From Anaerosoma tenue (GTDB lineage: Bacteria; Actinomycetota; Coriobacteriia; Anaerosomatales; Anaerosomataceae): DNA of 64,000 bases. Below the pieces are notes generated by a model. That model saw nothing but the letters and a program-made list of their open reading frames with translations, was not told where the DNA came from and did not search any database. The translations under genes were made by a program, and so were the position numbers. The stretch lies in the NCBI RefSeq assembly GCF_023161965.1, contig NZ_JALNTY010000002.1, positions 460,552-524,551 of the forward strand, given 5' to 3'. Below, piece after piece: positions 24,972 through 33,583 of this stretch (within the stretch, counting starts at the first letter, position 1; every line of letters starts with the position of its first letter).

Positions 24972-25706
24972 CTAGCCGACGGTCTCGACCGTCACTTCTC
25001 CCAGCCCCCGGCGGAGGATGATGTCGAAGCTCACGGGGGTGTCCCCGTAGGCGTCGTTCACGAGAGCGTCCCCATCCTGCGTGAAACCGTCCGCGTGGTA
25101 GGCGCCGATGCCGTCCTGGTAGCCGACGATCCGCACGCCCACGTCAGCGGGCACCCGGAGCGTGAAGGCTCCTGCCCCGGCGTTGATCTCGGCGGAGAGG
25201 TCGTGGCGTGGTGTTCCCGCAAGATCGATCGTCGCGTCACCCGCACCCATATCGACGCGCAGGCGCCGCAGGTCGAGGGAGCCGAGGTCGAGGTCGCTCT
25301 CGCCGGCGCCCATCGCGACCGTGAGCTCGGTGGGCAAATCATCCGACAGGGCTATGTCCCAGTCGTACCGCATCCGGCCGGAGAGATCGATCCTGGGCCG
25401 GGTGGGGGTCTCGACCACGAGCGAACCCTCGCTGCCGCTCACGTCGTACCGCACCTCCGGCCGCCACTCGGCGTCCGAGAACTCGTAGGTGGCGTCCATC
25501 ACACCGTCGGCTCCACCGGTCACGTTGAGCCTCCCCGCTCCCATGCGTATGGTGACGGCGAGTTCCGTGGCGCCTTGAGGCGCGATGCTGTCGCTCTCCG
25601 TTGTCGCTTCGCCCGCATCGGGAAGCTCCACCCGCACACACCCGGTGAGCGCGACAGCGGTGAGCGCAATGAGCGCCAGCGTGCATATGATCGTGATCCT
25701 GCGCAT
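24972..25706 (-). CDS. Toastrack/DUF4097-like lipoprotein
   Basis: A 244-residue lipoprotein. A signal peptide with lipobox LTGC is followed by a right-handed beta-helix type domain made of short strands with repeated MGAG turns (IRMGAGRLNVTGG, VAMGAGESDLDLG, VDMGAGDATIDLA, INAGAGAFTLRVP). This is the toastrack/adhesin-like layout of LiaF- and DUF4097-family proteins that sit on the outer face of the membrane. The ATG at 25706 has GGAGGAA 7 bases upstream. It is the last gene of the PadR-HAAS operon, 23 bases behind the HAAS gene. Confidence 0.8.
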   Translation of the reverse strand: MRRITIICTLALIALTAVALTGCVRVELPDAGEATTESDSIAPQGATELAVTIRMGAGRLNVTGGADGVMDATYEFSDAEWRPEVRYDVSGSEGSLVVETPTRPRIDLSGRMRYDWDIALSDDLPTELTVAMGAGESDLDLGSLDLRRLRVDMGAGDATIDLAGTPRHDLSAEINAGAGAFTLRVPADVGVRIVGYQDGIGAYHADGFTQDGDALVNDAYGDTPVSFDIILRRGLGEVTVETVG

Positions 25707-25729
25707 GACTGTTCCTCCTTGTTTCATCT

Positions 25730-26626
25730 TCATGCGGCGTTTGCGTCGGTGTATCTGCCAACGAGCAGCGCTTTCGCGTACGAGGCGTGCAGACTGCCGA
25801 GCCCCCGGCAGAGGTGTAGCGTGAGCACGAATCCCAGCAGGCCGGCCATCACCACGAGCGGGGCGGCCCAGGGGTCGAGCATGTAGCCGTACCCGTCCAT
25901 CTGCAGGAGCGGGTAGCTCGTGAACATCTGTGCGACCGGATACGCCACCGCGGTGGCCGAGACGGTAAGCGCTGTGACGACGATGCTGAAGTAGATCACG
26001 CCGAGCGGCAGCTGCAGCACCATATAGAGGATGCTGGTCCAGGTGCGGCGGTCGGTGAGCCAGTGCTTCACGCGCTCGAACACGTCACCCTCCGGCAGCG
26101 CTCCTCTCGGGCGGCGCGGCATCCGGACTCCCAGAAGCACCTCCACGATGCGTCCCTCAGCCAGCGAGAGCGCTCTGATGATCGCGAAGAACAGGAGGAG
26201 TACGACGAGGCCGATCCCGATCGGCAGGAGGCCCAGCCCGGCGGGCAGCAGTGCAGCCACGACGGCGAAGTAGAGGCTCCCGGTCAGGAGCGTGAGCACG
26301 AGGTAGAACAACGCTCCGTATCCGCGCGCGTCGGCGACGATGCCGAAGAAGCGCCCCAGGGGTCCTGAGGTCCGCGCCGCGGGCGGGGCGCTCAGCGCGC
26401 GGGCGACGGTGATCTCCGTCTCCAGGTATGCAGCGGCGACCTCGTCGGGCGTCCCGTAGCGATCGACCGCCGCGGCGAAACACGCTTCCTCGCCTTCCGC
26501 CGAGCCGGCACAGGCCGACATCTCGGCACGGAGGTACTCCTCCGCGTCGTAGAGCGCGTCTTGCACGAGTGCGGGGTCGGCTCCGGAGAGCGCCGTCCTC
26601 AGCGCCTGCAGGTATCCATCGATCAT
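25730..26626 (-). CDS. HAAS (DUF1700-like) domain membrane protein
   Basis: A 298-residue membrane protein. Residues 1-70 are the alpha-helical HAAS/DUF1700 signalling domain (DALYDAEEYLRAEM, YGTPDEVAAAYLETE). Four to six hydrophobic helices follow in two bundles (about 105-165 and 205-290), resembling the bacterial sensor membrane domain. HAAS proteins are nearly always encoded next to PadR regulators and are thought to pass an envelope signal to them. The start is 1 base behind the padR stop (TGA C ATG), so translation is coupled. Confidence 0.82.
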   Translation of the reverse strand: MIDGYLQALRTALSGADPALVQDALYDAEEYLRAEMSACAGSAEGEEACFAAAVDRYGTPDEVAAAYLETEITVARALSAPPAARTSGPLGRFFGIVADARGYGALFYLVLTLLTGSLYFAVVAALLPAGLGLLPIGIGLVVLLLFFAIIRALSLAEGRIVEVLLGVRMPRRPRGALPEGDVFERVKHWLTDRRTWTSILYMVLQLPLGVIYFSIVVTALTVSATAVAYPVAQMFTSYPLLQMDGYGYMLDPWAAPLVVMAGLLGFVLTLHLCRGLGSLHASYAKALLVGRYTDANAA

Positions 26627-26627
26627 G

Positions 26628-26996
26628 TCAGCTCCGACCCCCTTGCAGTGTCCTGTCCACGAAGTCACGCGTCTTGTGCCATGCATCCGACCAGGCATCG
26701 AGCACCGCCACGCCTTCGCCGGTTATCGAGTAGTACTTGCGGGGAGGCCCGCTCACCGATGGCTCGACCCGGCTCGAAAGCAGGCCCTGGCCTTCCAGCG
26801 ACCGGAGGACCGGGTAGAGCGTCCCCTGCTTGATCGCGATGCCGTCAGCCTCGGCCTCCTCAAGCCTCTTGGCGATCTGGTAGCCGTAGAGCGGCTCCTC
26901 CGAGCGGTTGAGGACCGAGAGCAGCACGAGCGCGACGGTCCCCGCATTGAGCTCCTTCTGGAACTTGCGGACAGCCGAGTCTCCTGTCTCGGTCAC
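26628..26996 (-). CDS. PadR-family transcriptional regulator
   Basis: A 122-residue PadR winged-helix protein. The core LSVLNRSEEPLYGYQIAKRLEE, IKQGTLYPVLRSLEGQGLL and GPPRKYYSITGEG segments are diagnostic; a short C-terminal helix gives dimerisation (subfamily 2 length). It likely represses its own operon with the HAAS and toastrack genes, because two near-identical palindromes cover its promoter. The start is GTG with GGAGGT 8 bases upstream. Confidence 0.92.
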   Translation of the reverse strand: MTETGDSAVRKFQKELNAGTVALVLLSVLNRSEEPLYGYQIAKRLEEAEADGIAIKQGTLYPVLRSLEGQGLLSSRVEPSVSGPPRKYYSITGEGVAVLDAWSDAWHKTRDFVDRTLQGGRS

Positions 26997-27029
26997 GGAA
27001 CGCCACCTCCTCGATCATGGATCCGTTAG

Positions 27030-27048
27030 TAGTGAGAAGTTCACACTA
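27030..27048. promoter_or_regulatory. Putative PadR operator, downstream site
   Basis: TAGTGAGAAGTTCACACTA, a 19-base palindrome with one mismatched pair, lies about where transcription of the padR operon should begin. It shares 15 of 19 positions with the second site 33 bases away. Confidence 0.6.
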
Positions 27049-27058
27049 GTTCGTACCC

Positions 27059-27086
27059 ATAATAGTGTGAAGTACACAGTAGTCAA
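27059..27086 (-). promoter_or_regulatory. padR operon promoter
   Basis: On the minus strand TTGACT (27081-27086) and TATTAT (27059-27064) are separated by 16 bases, one of the best sigma70-type promoters in the window. Its spacer is filled by an operator-like palindrome. Confidence 0.72.
27063..27081. promoter_or_regulatory. Putative PadR operator, promoter-spacer site
   Basis: TAGTGTGAAGTACACAGTA is a second copy of the 19-base site, filling the space between -35 and -10. Binding here would block RNA polymerase. Centre-to-centre distance to the first copy is 33 bases, about three helix turns. Confidence 0.6.
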
Positions 27087-27186
27087 GGGTGAATCTCGCG
27101 CGTTCGTACCAGCGCAACGTTGCGGTCCTGCACGAGCGGCACCTGAGCGCGTCGCCGAGGAGCGTGCCGTGGTGTAGCATCGGCAC

Positions 27187-27651
27187 ATGGACGAAGACGC
27201 GGTATACATGTCGCTTGCGGTCGAGCAGGCACGTCGAGCTGCGAGCGAGGGCGAGGTCCCGATAGGGGCGGTGCTGGTGTGCGACGGCGCGGTCGTCGCA
27301 CACGGGCGGAACGCGCGGGAAGGCGCGGCCGATCCCACCGCGCATGCCGAGATGATCGCGATCCGAGAGGGGGCGGAGCGTCTTGGCAGATGGCGCCTCA
27401 CCGGATGCACGCTGTACGTGACGCTTGAGCCGTGTCCCATGTGCGCGGGGGCGCTCGTGAACGCTCGCATCGACCGGCTCGTCTACGGCGCGGCAGACCC
27501 GAAGGCGGGCGCTGTCGGCACGTTGTACGACCTCTCCAGCGACGCGCGTCTCAACCACCGCTACGAGGTCACCGCGGGCGTGCTCGGCGATGAGTGCGGG
27601 GCGCTGCTACGGAAGTTCTTCAGGGATCTGCGGGCATCACGCGACGACTGA
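27187..27651 (+). CDS. tadA: tRNA-specific adenosine deaminase
   Basis: A 154-residue zinc deaminase that converts A34 to inosine in tRNA-Arg(ACG). The zinc site is HAE (H53, catalytic E55) and PCPMC (C83, C86), spaced as in TadA; the C-terminal FFRDLR helix is also typical. Its substrate tRNA is present at 17981. The ATG at 27187 fits the family start, though no strong ribosome binding site is visible. It is divergent from padR. Confidence 0.93.
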   Translation: MDEDAVYMSLAVEQARRAASEGEVPIGAVLVCDGAVVAHGRNAREGAADPTAHAEMIAIREGAERLGRWRLTGCTLYVTLEPCPMCAGALVNARIDRLVYGAADPKAGAVGTLYDLSSDARLNHRYEVTAGVLGDECGALLRKFFRDLRASRDD

Positions 27652-27664
27652 CAGGGGGACGCGC

Positions 27665-29518
27665 ATGAGACGCTCTGCTGTGCGTTGGGTATGTGTGCTG
27701 GCGCTGACGCTGACCGGGGTGCTCGCACTCGGCACGCCGGCGGCGTTCGCCAAGTCGTACGAGATGACGCGCGTGTGGATAGACGCCACCGTGGCGCCCG
27801 ACGGCTCGATGACCGTCGTCGAGGAGCGAACGTACGACTTCACCGGCGACTACACCTTCGCGTTCTGGGAGCTGGACAAGGGCGGGGCCGACGGCGTCGA
27901 GGTGCTCGGCATGGCAGGCCCGGAAGGCGAGTACTCCAAGACGAGCGACAGCGGGATCGATCCCAACCGCACTCCGCAGACGTACACCGTTGTCGATTAC
28001 GGCTCGTACTACGACGTGCGCGCGTACTTCCGGGCCGAGGACGTGGAGCACACGCTCACGCTGCGCTACAAGGTGTACGGCGCCGCCACCCGGTGGCAGG
28101 ACACCGCCGAGCTCTACTGGAAGTTCATCGGCGAGCGGTGGGACCTGCCCGCCGAGGACATCCGCGTGCACATCACGCTTCCCGCAGGCGTGACCCGCGA
28201 GGATGTGCGGGCCTGGGCGCATGGCCCGCTGGCGGGCGAGGTCGTCCTGAACGACGACGGCACCGTTGACCTGCTGCTGGCCGACCTGCCGGCGCTCACC
28301 TTCGTGGAGGCCCGCGTGCTCTTCCCCGCAGAGGCGCTTTCCGAGGCGCCCGTGGTGCCGCAGGACATGGTGCAGACCGTGCTCGACGAGGAGGGCGCCT
28401 GGGCGCGAGAGGCCAACCGTGACCGTCTCATGGCCCGTATCGTCTTCTGGGGCTCGATGCTGCTCGCCGGACTGCTGCCGCCGATCGCGCTCGTGTTCAC
28501 GTTCCTGTACTGGCGCAAGCACGGCAAGGAACATGACACGCAATTCCAGGGCGAGTACTTCCGCGAACTGCCGTCGGATATGCGGCCCGCGCAGGTCTCC
28601 GCGCTCATGAACATGGGGCAGCCGTCCGACACGGCGTTCCCCGCCACGCTGATGGATCTGATCGACCGCGGCGTGATCGGCATCGAGCGCATGACGTACG
28701 AGGAGAAGGCGTTGCTCGGCCTCTCCACCAAGCAGGTGGAGACCTACCGGCTCGACCGCCGGAAGGATGCCGAGAAGAAGCTCACCGCGAGCGAGAAGCG
28801 GTTGATCGACCTGATCTTCCGCGACATGGCGGTGGCCGACTCGGTGACGATGGAGGAGCTAAAGGAGCTGGCCAAGAAGCAGAGCAAGGCCCAGATCTGG
28901 AGCAGCGGCATGAGCCTGTTCAAGAGCAAGGCCGTCGAGGACATCACCAAGCAGGGTCTGCTCGAGGCCAAGGGCGGCCGGGCGGTCGGGATGTTCGTGG
29001 CGCTCGGCGTGCTCACCGCCATGACCGGCCTGTTGCCCGTGGTGTTCGGCGGCAGCGGCTGGTTCATCCCGTGGAGCCTCCTGATCGGGGCGGTGATCGT
29101 GGGCTTCGGCACGCAGATGTCGCGGCGGTCACCGGAGGCGGCGGAGCTTGCGGCCAAGTATGAAGGCGTCCGCAACTACATGCGGGACTTCGGGAGGATG
29201 GATGAGAAGCCGCCCGAGTCGGTGATACTGTGGCGTCACTTCCTCACGCTGGCCGTGGTCTTCGGCATGGCCGACCAGGTGATCAGGACCCTCCAGCTCA
29301 AGGTGCCCGAGGTCATGACCGATCCGATGATGGGCACGTGGATGTGGATGACCTCTCCCGGCATGAGCGGTGTCTCGCCGATGAGCTCCCTGTCGCAGGG
29401 CGTGAGCAGCGTGGCAAGCACCGCGGCGAGCCACAACTCGTCGTCCTCAGGCGGCGGTGGCGGGTTCTCCGGCGGTGGCGGCGGCGGTGGCGGCGGTGGC
29501 GGTGGCGGCGCGGGTTAG
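27665..29518 (+). CDS. DUF2207-domain membrane protein with glycine-rich tail
   Basis: A 617-residue protein. A signal peptide ends around AFAKS, then an extracytoplasmic beta-rich DUF2207 domain (about 30-240), a transmembrane helix (about 260-282), a cytoplasmic segment with a winged-helix-like LMDLIDRGVIGIERMTYEE region, and two further membrane helices (about 435-475). The tail is Ser-rich and ends in a long run of glycines (FSGGGGGGGG). This is the standard DUF2207 architecture; the function is unknown. GGGGG lies before the ATG at 27665; the gene starts 13 bases after tadA and may be co-transcribed. Confidence 0.85.
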   Translation: MRRSAVRWVCVLALTLTGVLALGTPAAFAKSYEMTRVWIDATVAPDGSMTVVEERTYDFTGDYTFAFWELDKGGADGVEVLGMAGPEGEYSKTSDSGIDPNRTPQTYTVVDYGSYYDVRAYFRAEDVEHTLTLRYKVYGAATRWQDTAELYWKFIGERWDLPAEDIRVHITLPAGVTREDVRAWAHGPLAGEVVLNDDGTVDLLLADLPALTFVEARVLFPAEALSEAPVVPQDMVQTVLDEEGAWAREANRDRLMARIVFWGSMLLAGLLPPIALVFTFLYWRKHGKEHDTQFQGEYFRELPSDMRPAQVSALMNMGQPSDTAFPATLMDLIDRGVIGIERMTYEEKALLGLSTKQVETYRLDRRKDAEKKLTASEKRLIDLIFRDMAVADSVTMEELKELAKKQSKAQIWSSGMSLFKSKAVEDITKQGLLEAKGGRAVGMFVALGVLTAMTGLLPVVFGGSGWFIPWSLLIGAVIVGFGTQMSRRSPEAAELAAKYEGVRNYMRDFGRMDEKPPESVILWRHFLTLAVVFGMADQVIRTLQLKVPEVMTDPMMGTWMWMTSPGMSGVSPMSSLSQGVSSVASTAASHNSSSSGGGGGFSGGGGGGGGGGGGGAG

Positions 29519-29694
29519 GATGCACGCGCGCAGCGGCGACCGTTTGGTGAGCCGCTTAGCGGTCTGACTGTGATGCATGAGCATGATAGCCGCTCGTCGG
29601 ATGAATATCGCCGTTCGTCTACAGAAGGGCTGCGTGCAAGCCGATTCTTCTTCCATATGGTGTGTACGCTCATCGTCCTGGGAGAGGGGTCCCT

Positions 29695-30159
29695 ATGGTC
29701 CGGCGCGTCGTTCTCGCGGGAATCGCGCTCGCGTTCCTGCTGCCTTCGTCCGCATTCGCAGCAACCGGTGTTCCGGTGGCGCTCAGCACCGGAGCCGGCG
29801 TCGCGGCGCTTCTTGCGGCTGCCGCGCTCCTGCTGGTGATGCTCTCCCTCCGCAGGCTGGCGCATGGCTCGGCGATCGCCGACAACATATCGTTTGCAGT
29901 CCTGGCGGCCCTGTGTCTGGCAGCCTCGGTGTTGGTGGGATGGCTCGCGCGGCTTTTCGGCACGCAGGTGTCGCCCGAGTATGCGCGCCTGAGCGCCGAC
30001 CTGCTCGGTCTGCTCGCGATGGTCTTCTTCGGCATCTACTTCTTTCGCGTGAGGCGGGCGATGTCGAAATTTCTGAACAGGCTCACCGGCGAGGAGCAGA
30101 TGCTGACCGCGGTGCTCGACGAGGACGCGCTTTCCGTGACCTCCCCTGGCGAGGAGTAG
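29695..30159 (+). CDS. Hypothetical membrane protein
   Basis: A 154-residue protein with an N-terminal signal-like helix and three further hydrophobic helices (about 25-48, 65-85, 98-120), then a charged C-terminal tail (VRRAMSKFLNRLTGEEQML). No family was recognised. GGAGAGGGG lies before the ATG at 29695, which is why the longer upstream form was rejected. A 76-residue gene follows after 4 bases, so the two form a pair. Confidence 0.65.
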   Translation: MVRRVVLAGIALAFLLPSSAFAATGVPVALSTGAGVAALLAAAALLLVMLSLRRLAHGSAIADNISFAVLAALCLAASVLVGWLARLFGTQVSPEYARLSADLLGLLAMVFFGIYFFRVRRAMSKFLNRLTGEEQMLTAVLDEDALSVTSPGEE

Positions 30160-30163
30160 GGCG

Positions 30164-30394
30164 ATGGGCAACGTCGTCGCGGAGCGGATAGAGGGGGTTC
30201 TGACGCCCCTGGTCGGTCAGGTGCTGGCGCGTGCCGCCATCGACCTCGAGGCCCGGCGTCTTGGCAAAGACAGTGAGACGATCACCTATGGAGACGTAGG
30301 GGAGCTGGCGCAGCATCTGGCGAAGCAGCTCACGCCCTTCGTGGGCCAGGACATCGCGCAGGCCGCGGCGCGTCAGGTACGTGATCTTTCGTAG
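30164..30394 (+). CDS. Small helical protein with internal duplication
   Basis: A 76-residue cytosolic protein, predicted all-helical. Two similar segments are visible: LTPLVGQVLARAAIDLEAR (residues 13-31) and LTPFVGQDIAQAAARQVRD (57-75). They are joined by TITYGDVGELAQHLAKQ. A short helical-hairpin dimer or a DNA- or protein-binding fold is possible. The start is 4 bases after the preceding membrane protein, which suggests coupled translation. I recognise no family with certainty. Confidence 0.6.
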   Translation: MGNVVAERIEGVLTPLVGQVLARAAIDLEARRLGKDSETITYGDVGELAQHLAKQLTPFVGQDIAQAAARQVRDLS

Positions 30395-30427
30395 GCCGAC
30401 CGAACGGCCTGACGCGTCGCGTGACGA

Positions 30428-30456
30428 TTGCCCGCGTGACGCTCGGCCGCTATACT
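30428..30456 (+). promoter_or_regulatory. Promoter of tRNA-Ser(GGA)
   Basis: TTGCCC at 30428 and TATACT at 30451 are separated by 17 bases. The element closely resembles the promoter before tRNA-Ser(CGA) at 48942. Confidence 0.8.
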
Positions 30457-30492
30457 CGCCATGCGCTGCGGCCGGAGGGCCGGGCCACAACC

Positions 30493-30586
30493 GGAGAGTT
30501 GTCCGAGTGGTTGAAGGAGCACGACTGGAAATCGTGTGTGCCGGCTTGAACCGGTACCCAGGGTTCGAATCCCTGACTCTCCGCCA
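30493..30586 (+). tRNA. tRNA-Ser(GGA)
   Basis: A 94-base class II tRNA with a long variable arm and encoded CCA. The anticodon loop CTGGAAA gives GGA, decoding UCC/UCU. The T-loop is GTTCGAATC. Confidence 0.96.
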
Positions 30587-30596
30587 TGAGAGCATG

Positions 30597-30624
30597 CGTG
30601 GGCCGTCCGTGAGGGCGGCCCACG
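30597..30624 (+). terminator. Hairpin terminator after tRNA-Ser(GGA)
   Basis: A 12-bp stem, CGTGGGCCGTCC with its complement (one G-U pair) and a GTGA loop, starts 11 bases after the CCA end. The following U content is low. Confidence 0.6.
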
Positions 30625-30682
30625 TGCTTCAGCCCCCGTTTCAGACTCCCCCTGCGATCCCGATCCCCGCTACTATGGAGCA

Positions 30683-31891
30683 ATGAAGACACACCGCCTC
30701 GCGATCATCTTCGCGATCATGCTCGTGAACATGCTCGCGCTGGGAATCGTCGTACCACTGCTCCCGTATCTCGCCGAGGCCACGGGCGCCTCGGAGTTCC
30801 AGACAGGGCTCCTGGTGGCCACGTATCCGCTGTCCCAGCTCTTCGGCGCACCCCTTCTCGGCCGTCTTTCCGACCGCTTCGGCCGCAAACCGGTCCTTGT
30901 CGCATCGGTCCTCGGGACCGCGATCGGCTTCGTGGTGCTCGCTGTGGCGCGGGTGCTCCCCGTGCTGTTCCTGGGACGGATGATCGACGGTCTCACCGGC
31001 GGGAACATCAACGTGGCGCAAGCGTACATCACCGACGTGACCGACCGGGCGCAGCGCGGTAGGGCCCTCGGCCTTATAGGGGCCGCGTTCGGTCTCGGTT
31101 TCGTGATCGGCCCGGTGGCCGGCGGCCTGCTGGCGGAGATCAGCTATGCCACCCCTGCATGGCTGGGGGCGGGCCTCGCCCTGCTCAACATGCTTGCCGT
31201 GCTGCTGTTCCTGCCCGAGTCGCTCAGCGCGGAGGCGCGAGCGAAGATGACGGCGCGGAAGCTCACGCTCTTCGACGTTCCCGCCTTCAGGCACGCGCTC
31301 TCACACCCGCGCGTGCGGCCCGTGCTCACCGTCCGGTTCATCACCGGGGTGTCGTTCGCCATCTTCGAGACGATGTTCGCCCTCTGGGCGATGGCGGCGC
31401 TTGGTTTCCAGCCGAGTCAGACCGGCATCTTCCTGGGCTATCTGGGCGTGCTGAGCGCGATCGTGCAGGGCGGGTTGATGGGCCGGCTCACACGGCGCTT
31501 CGCCGACGACACGCTTCTCATGACGAGCGTGCTGGTCACCGGCGCAAGCCTGTGCGTGTGGGGCTTCGTGGCGAACATACCGCTGCTCGTGCTGCTGGTG
31601 CCGCCGCTCGCCTTCGGTCTTGCCGTCGGGCAGACGACCATGACGAGCATGCTGTCCAAGTCGGTGGGGCGCGAGGAGGTAGGGTCGGTCCTCGGCATAC
31701 AGACGTCGATCATGAGCCTCACGCGCGTGATCGCGCCGATCATCGGCGGCTTCCTGCTGGAGAACGCGACGGTATGGTCGCCGGGACTTCTGGCTGGCGT
31801 GCTGACGCTCGGTATCGCACCCTACGCCTGGAAGTCCCTGTGTCTCGCGCCCGGGCGTGCCTCGTGCGAAGCATCGTTCGACGACGAGTAG
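30683..31891 (+). CDS. MFS transporter, tetracycline-pump-like
   Basis: A 402-residue major facilitator with 12 predicted transmembrane helices. The loop 2-3 motif GRLSDRFGRKPVL and the later LGLIGAAFGLGFVIGPVAGG (motif C of drug/proton antiporters) place it in the DHA1/TetA-like efflux group. The substrate is unknown. It is monocistronic, with the thymidine kinase start 31 bases downstream. Confidence 0.87.
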   Translation: MKTHRLAIIFAIMLVNMLALGIVVPLLPYLAEATGASEFQTGLLVATYPLSQLFGAPLLGRLSDRFGRKPVLVASVLGTAIGFVVLAVARVLPVLFLGRMIDGLTGGNINVAQAYITDVTDRAQRGRALGLIGAAFGLGFVIGPVAGGLLAEISYATPAWLGAGLALLNMLAVLLFLPESLSAEARAKMTARKLTLFDVPAFRHALSHPRVRPVLTVRFITGVSFAIFETMFALWAMAALGFQPSQTGIFLGYLGVLSAIVQGGLMGRLTRRFADDTLLMTSVLVTGASLCVWGFVANIPLLVLLVPPLAFGLAVGQTTMTSMLSKSVGREEVGSVLGIQTSIMSLTRVIAPIIGGFLLENATVWSPGLLAGVLTLGIAPYAWKSLCLAPGRASCEASFDDE

Positions 31892-31922
31892 GAGTACGGT
31901 TCCCGCAACAAGGAGGTCCGGC

Positions 31923-32492
31923 GTGGAGGAGCGGGTTGGGCGGCTGCATGTGATAGCCGGCTGCATGAGCAGCGGCAAGACCGGAGAGCTGATCAGGCTG
32001 CTGTCGCGCCATGCGGTGATCGGCGACAGCATGGTGATATACAAGCATGCCGTTGACTCACGTGACGGCTGCATGGCGCGCTCGCGGCTGGGGACCGAGA
32101 TGGAGGCCCGTGTCGTGGACCGGCCGGACAGGATCGCGGGAGACGGCTTCCGGGTGGTGGGAATCGAGGAGGCGCAGTTCTTCGGCGACGGGCTGGTGCC
32201 GGTGGTGCGTGGGCTCCTGGCCGACGGCAACCACGTCTACGTGACCGGGCTCAACCAGGACTTCCGGGGTGAGCCCTTCGGCGTGATGCCCGTGATCATG
32301 TCGCTGGCCGACGAGCTCACGCTGCTCACCGCCATCTGCCAGAAGTGTCACGGGGTCGCCACACGGACACAGCGCATCATCGACGGTTCTCCCGCGCCGT
32401 GGGACTCGCCGCTGATCCTGGTGGGCGGGGCCGACTACTACGAGGCGCGCTGTCCCGACTGCCACGAGGTGCCGGGCCGGCCGGTCGCCTAG
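31923..32492 (+). CDS. tdk: Thymidine kinase (type II)
   Basis: A 189-residue cytosolic kinase that phosphorylates thymidine in the salvage pathway. The P-loop GCMSSGKTGEL, the IEEAQFF Walker B-like motif and two CxxC zinc ligands (CQKC and CPDC) are all present. The GTG at 31923 is preferred over the upstream in-frame ATG because AAGGAGG stands 6-7 bases before it. Its stop overlaps the stop of the convergent response regulator within a CTAG. Confidence 0.93.
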   Translation: MEERVGRLHVIAGCMSSGKTGELIRLLSRHAVIGDSMVIYKHAVDSRDGCMARSRLGTEMEARVVDRPDRIAGDGFRVVGIEEAQFFGDGLVPVVRGLLADGNHVYVTGLNQDFRGEPFGVMPVIMSLADELTLLTAICQKCHGVATRTQRIIDGSPAPWDSPLILVGGADYYEARCPDCHEVPGRPVA

Positions 32493-33451
32493 CGGTAGCG
32501 CGCTCCCGGTTCGTGCCGGCGCTCGAGCACCACGTTGCTGCCCGGCAGCGAGCGGGCGTAGGCGAGCAGTTCCTGGCCCACGTCGGTGAGCGCGATGGCC
32601 GAGTCGGGGAAGTACTCGGTGATCCGTATCACCGCCACCGACATCGTGAGCGGCCCGTGTTCGGTCTGCTCCCCGGTACGGTCGCGGGTCACGAAGAACC
32701 CGCGCTCCCGGTCCTCGTCTTCGTAGTAGTCCATGATGCTGCTGTCGAAGTCGTTCACGAGCTCGCGCGCCACGGCTTCGATCCTGTCCACGTCGCAGAT
32801 GAGCACGAAGTCGTCAGCGCCCATATGGCCGAGGAACGCGTCGTCGCACCCGGTGAACCGCATCGTCTCGAGGATGAGGCCGGTCACGTGACGGAGCAGG
32901 AGGTCGCCCCGCGCGAACCCGTAGCGAAGGTTGAAGGCCCGGAAGCCGTCGAGGTCCACGAACGCGACACCGAACGGCTGCTGGCGTACAAGGTGGAACG
33001 CCATGCGTTCCTCGGTGAGCGCGTTGGCGGGAAGGCCCGTGAGAGCGTTGGCGAAGCGCTCCCGGCGCATCCGGCGGACGACCATCTGGATGCGCGCGTC
33101 GAGCACCATCGGATCGATGGGCTTCGAGATGAAGTCGTCGGCGCCCGCCTCGATCGCCATGATCTCGAATCCCGACTCCGCGAGGCTGGTCATCACGAGC
33201 ACCGGGATGTTGCGGCCGTGCGGATCCGCCTTGATACGCTTGCAGACCTCGAAGCCGTCGATATCGGGGAGGTTGAGGTCGAGCAGGATCGCATCGGGCG
33301 TGAAGTCGGCGAGTGCGTGAAGCCCGGTGACGCCGTCCTCCGCCGATGTGACCTGGTAGCCGCGCTCGTTGAGCGCCATCGTGATCATCTGGCGCAGGGT
33401 CGCGGAGTCCTCCACCACCAGGACGCTGTACTGCTCGGCATCGGTCTTCAT
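32489..33451 (-). CDS. Response regulator with receiver and degenerate GGDEF domain
   Basis: A 320-residue protein. Residues 8-125 form a complete receiver domain (acidic E14-D15, phospho-acceptor D58, conserved lysine K110). The C-terminal half begins LTGLPAN, as GGDEF domains do, but the active-site loop reads GADDF (211-215) and the normal GGDEF signature is absent. Diguanylate cyclase activity is therefore doubtful; it may bind GTP or act by protein contacts. No histidine kinase is adjacent. A GAGGT site precedes the ATG. Confidence 0.85.
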   Translation of the reverse strand: MKTDAEQYSVLVVEDSATLRQMITMALNERGYQVTSAEDGVTGLHALADFTPDAILLDLNLPDIDGFEVCKRIKADPHGRNIPVLVMTSLAESGFEIMAIEAGADDFISKPIDPMVLDARIQMVVRRMRRERFANALTGLPANALTEERMAFHLVRQQPFGVAFVDLDGFRAFNLRYGFARGDLLLRHVTGLILETMRFTGCDDAFLGHMGADDFVLICDVDRIEAVARELVNDFDSSIMDYYEDEDRERGFFVTRDRTGEQTEHGPLTMSVAVIRITEYFPDSAIALTDVGQELLAYARSLPGSNVVLERRHEPGARYR

Positions 33452-33583
33452 GGGTGCCCCACCTCACCGGTTGCTGCCACTCGCGCCACGCCCCCTTAGC
33501 ATAAGCCTCCGGAGCCACGATGGCGACATGGGCGCGGTTCTTGCTTCTGCAGTGCCGAACCACCGCTAGTGAGAGGATTCGCC

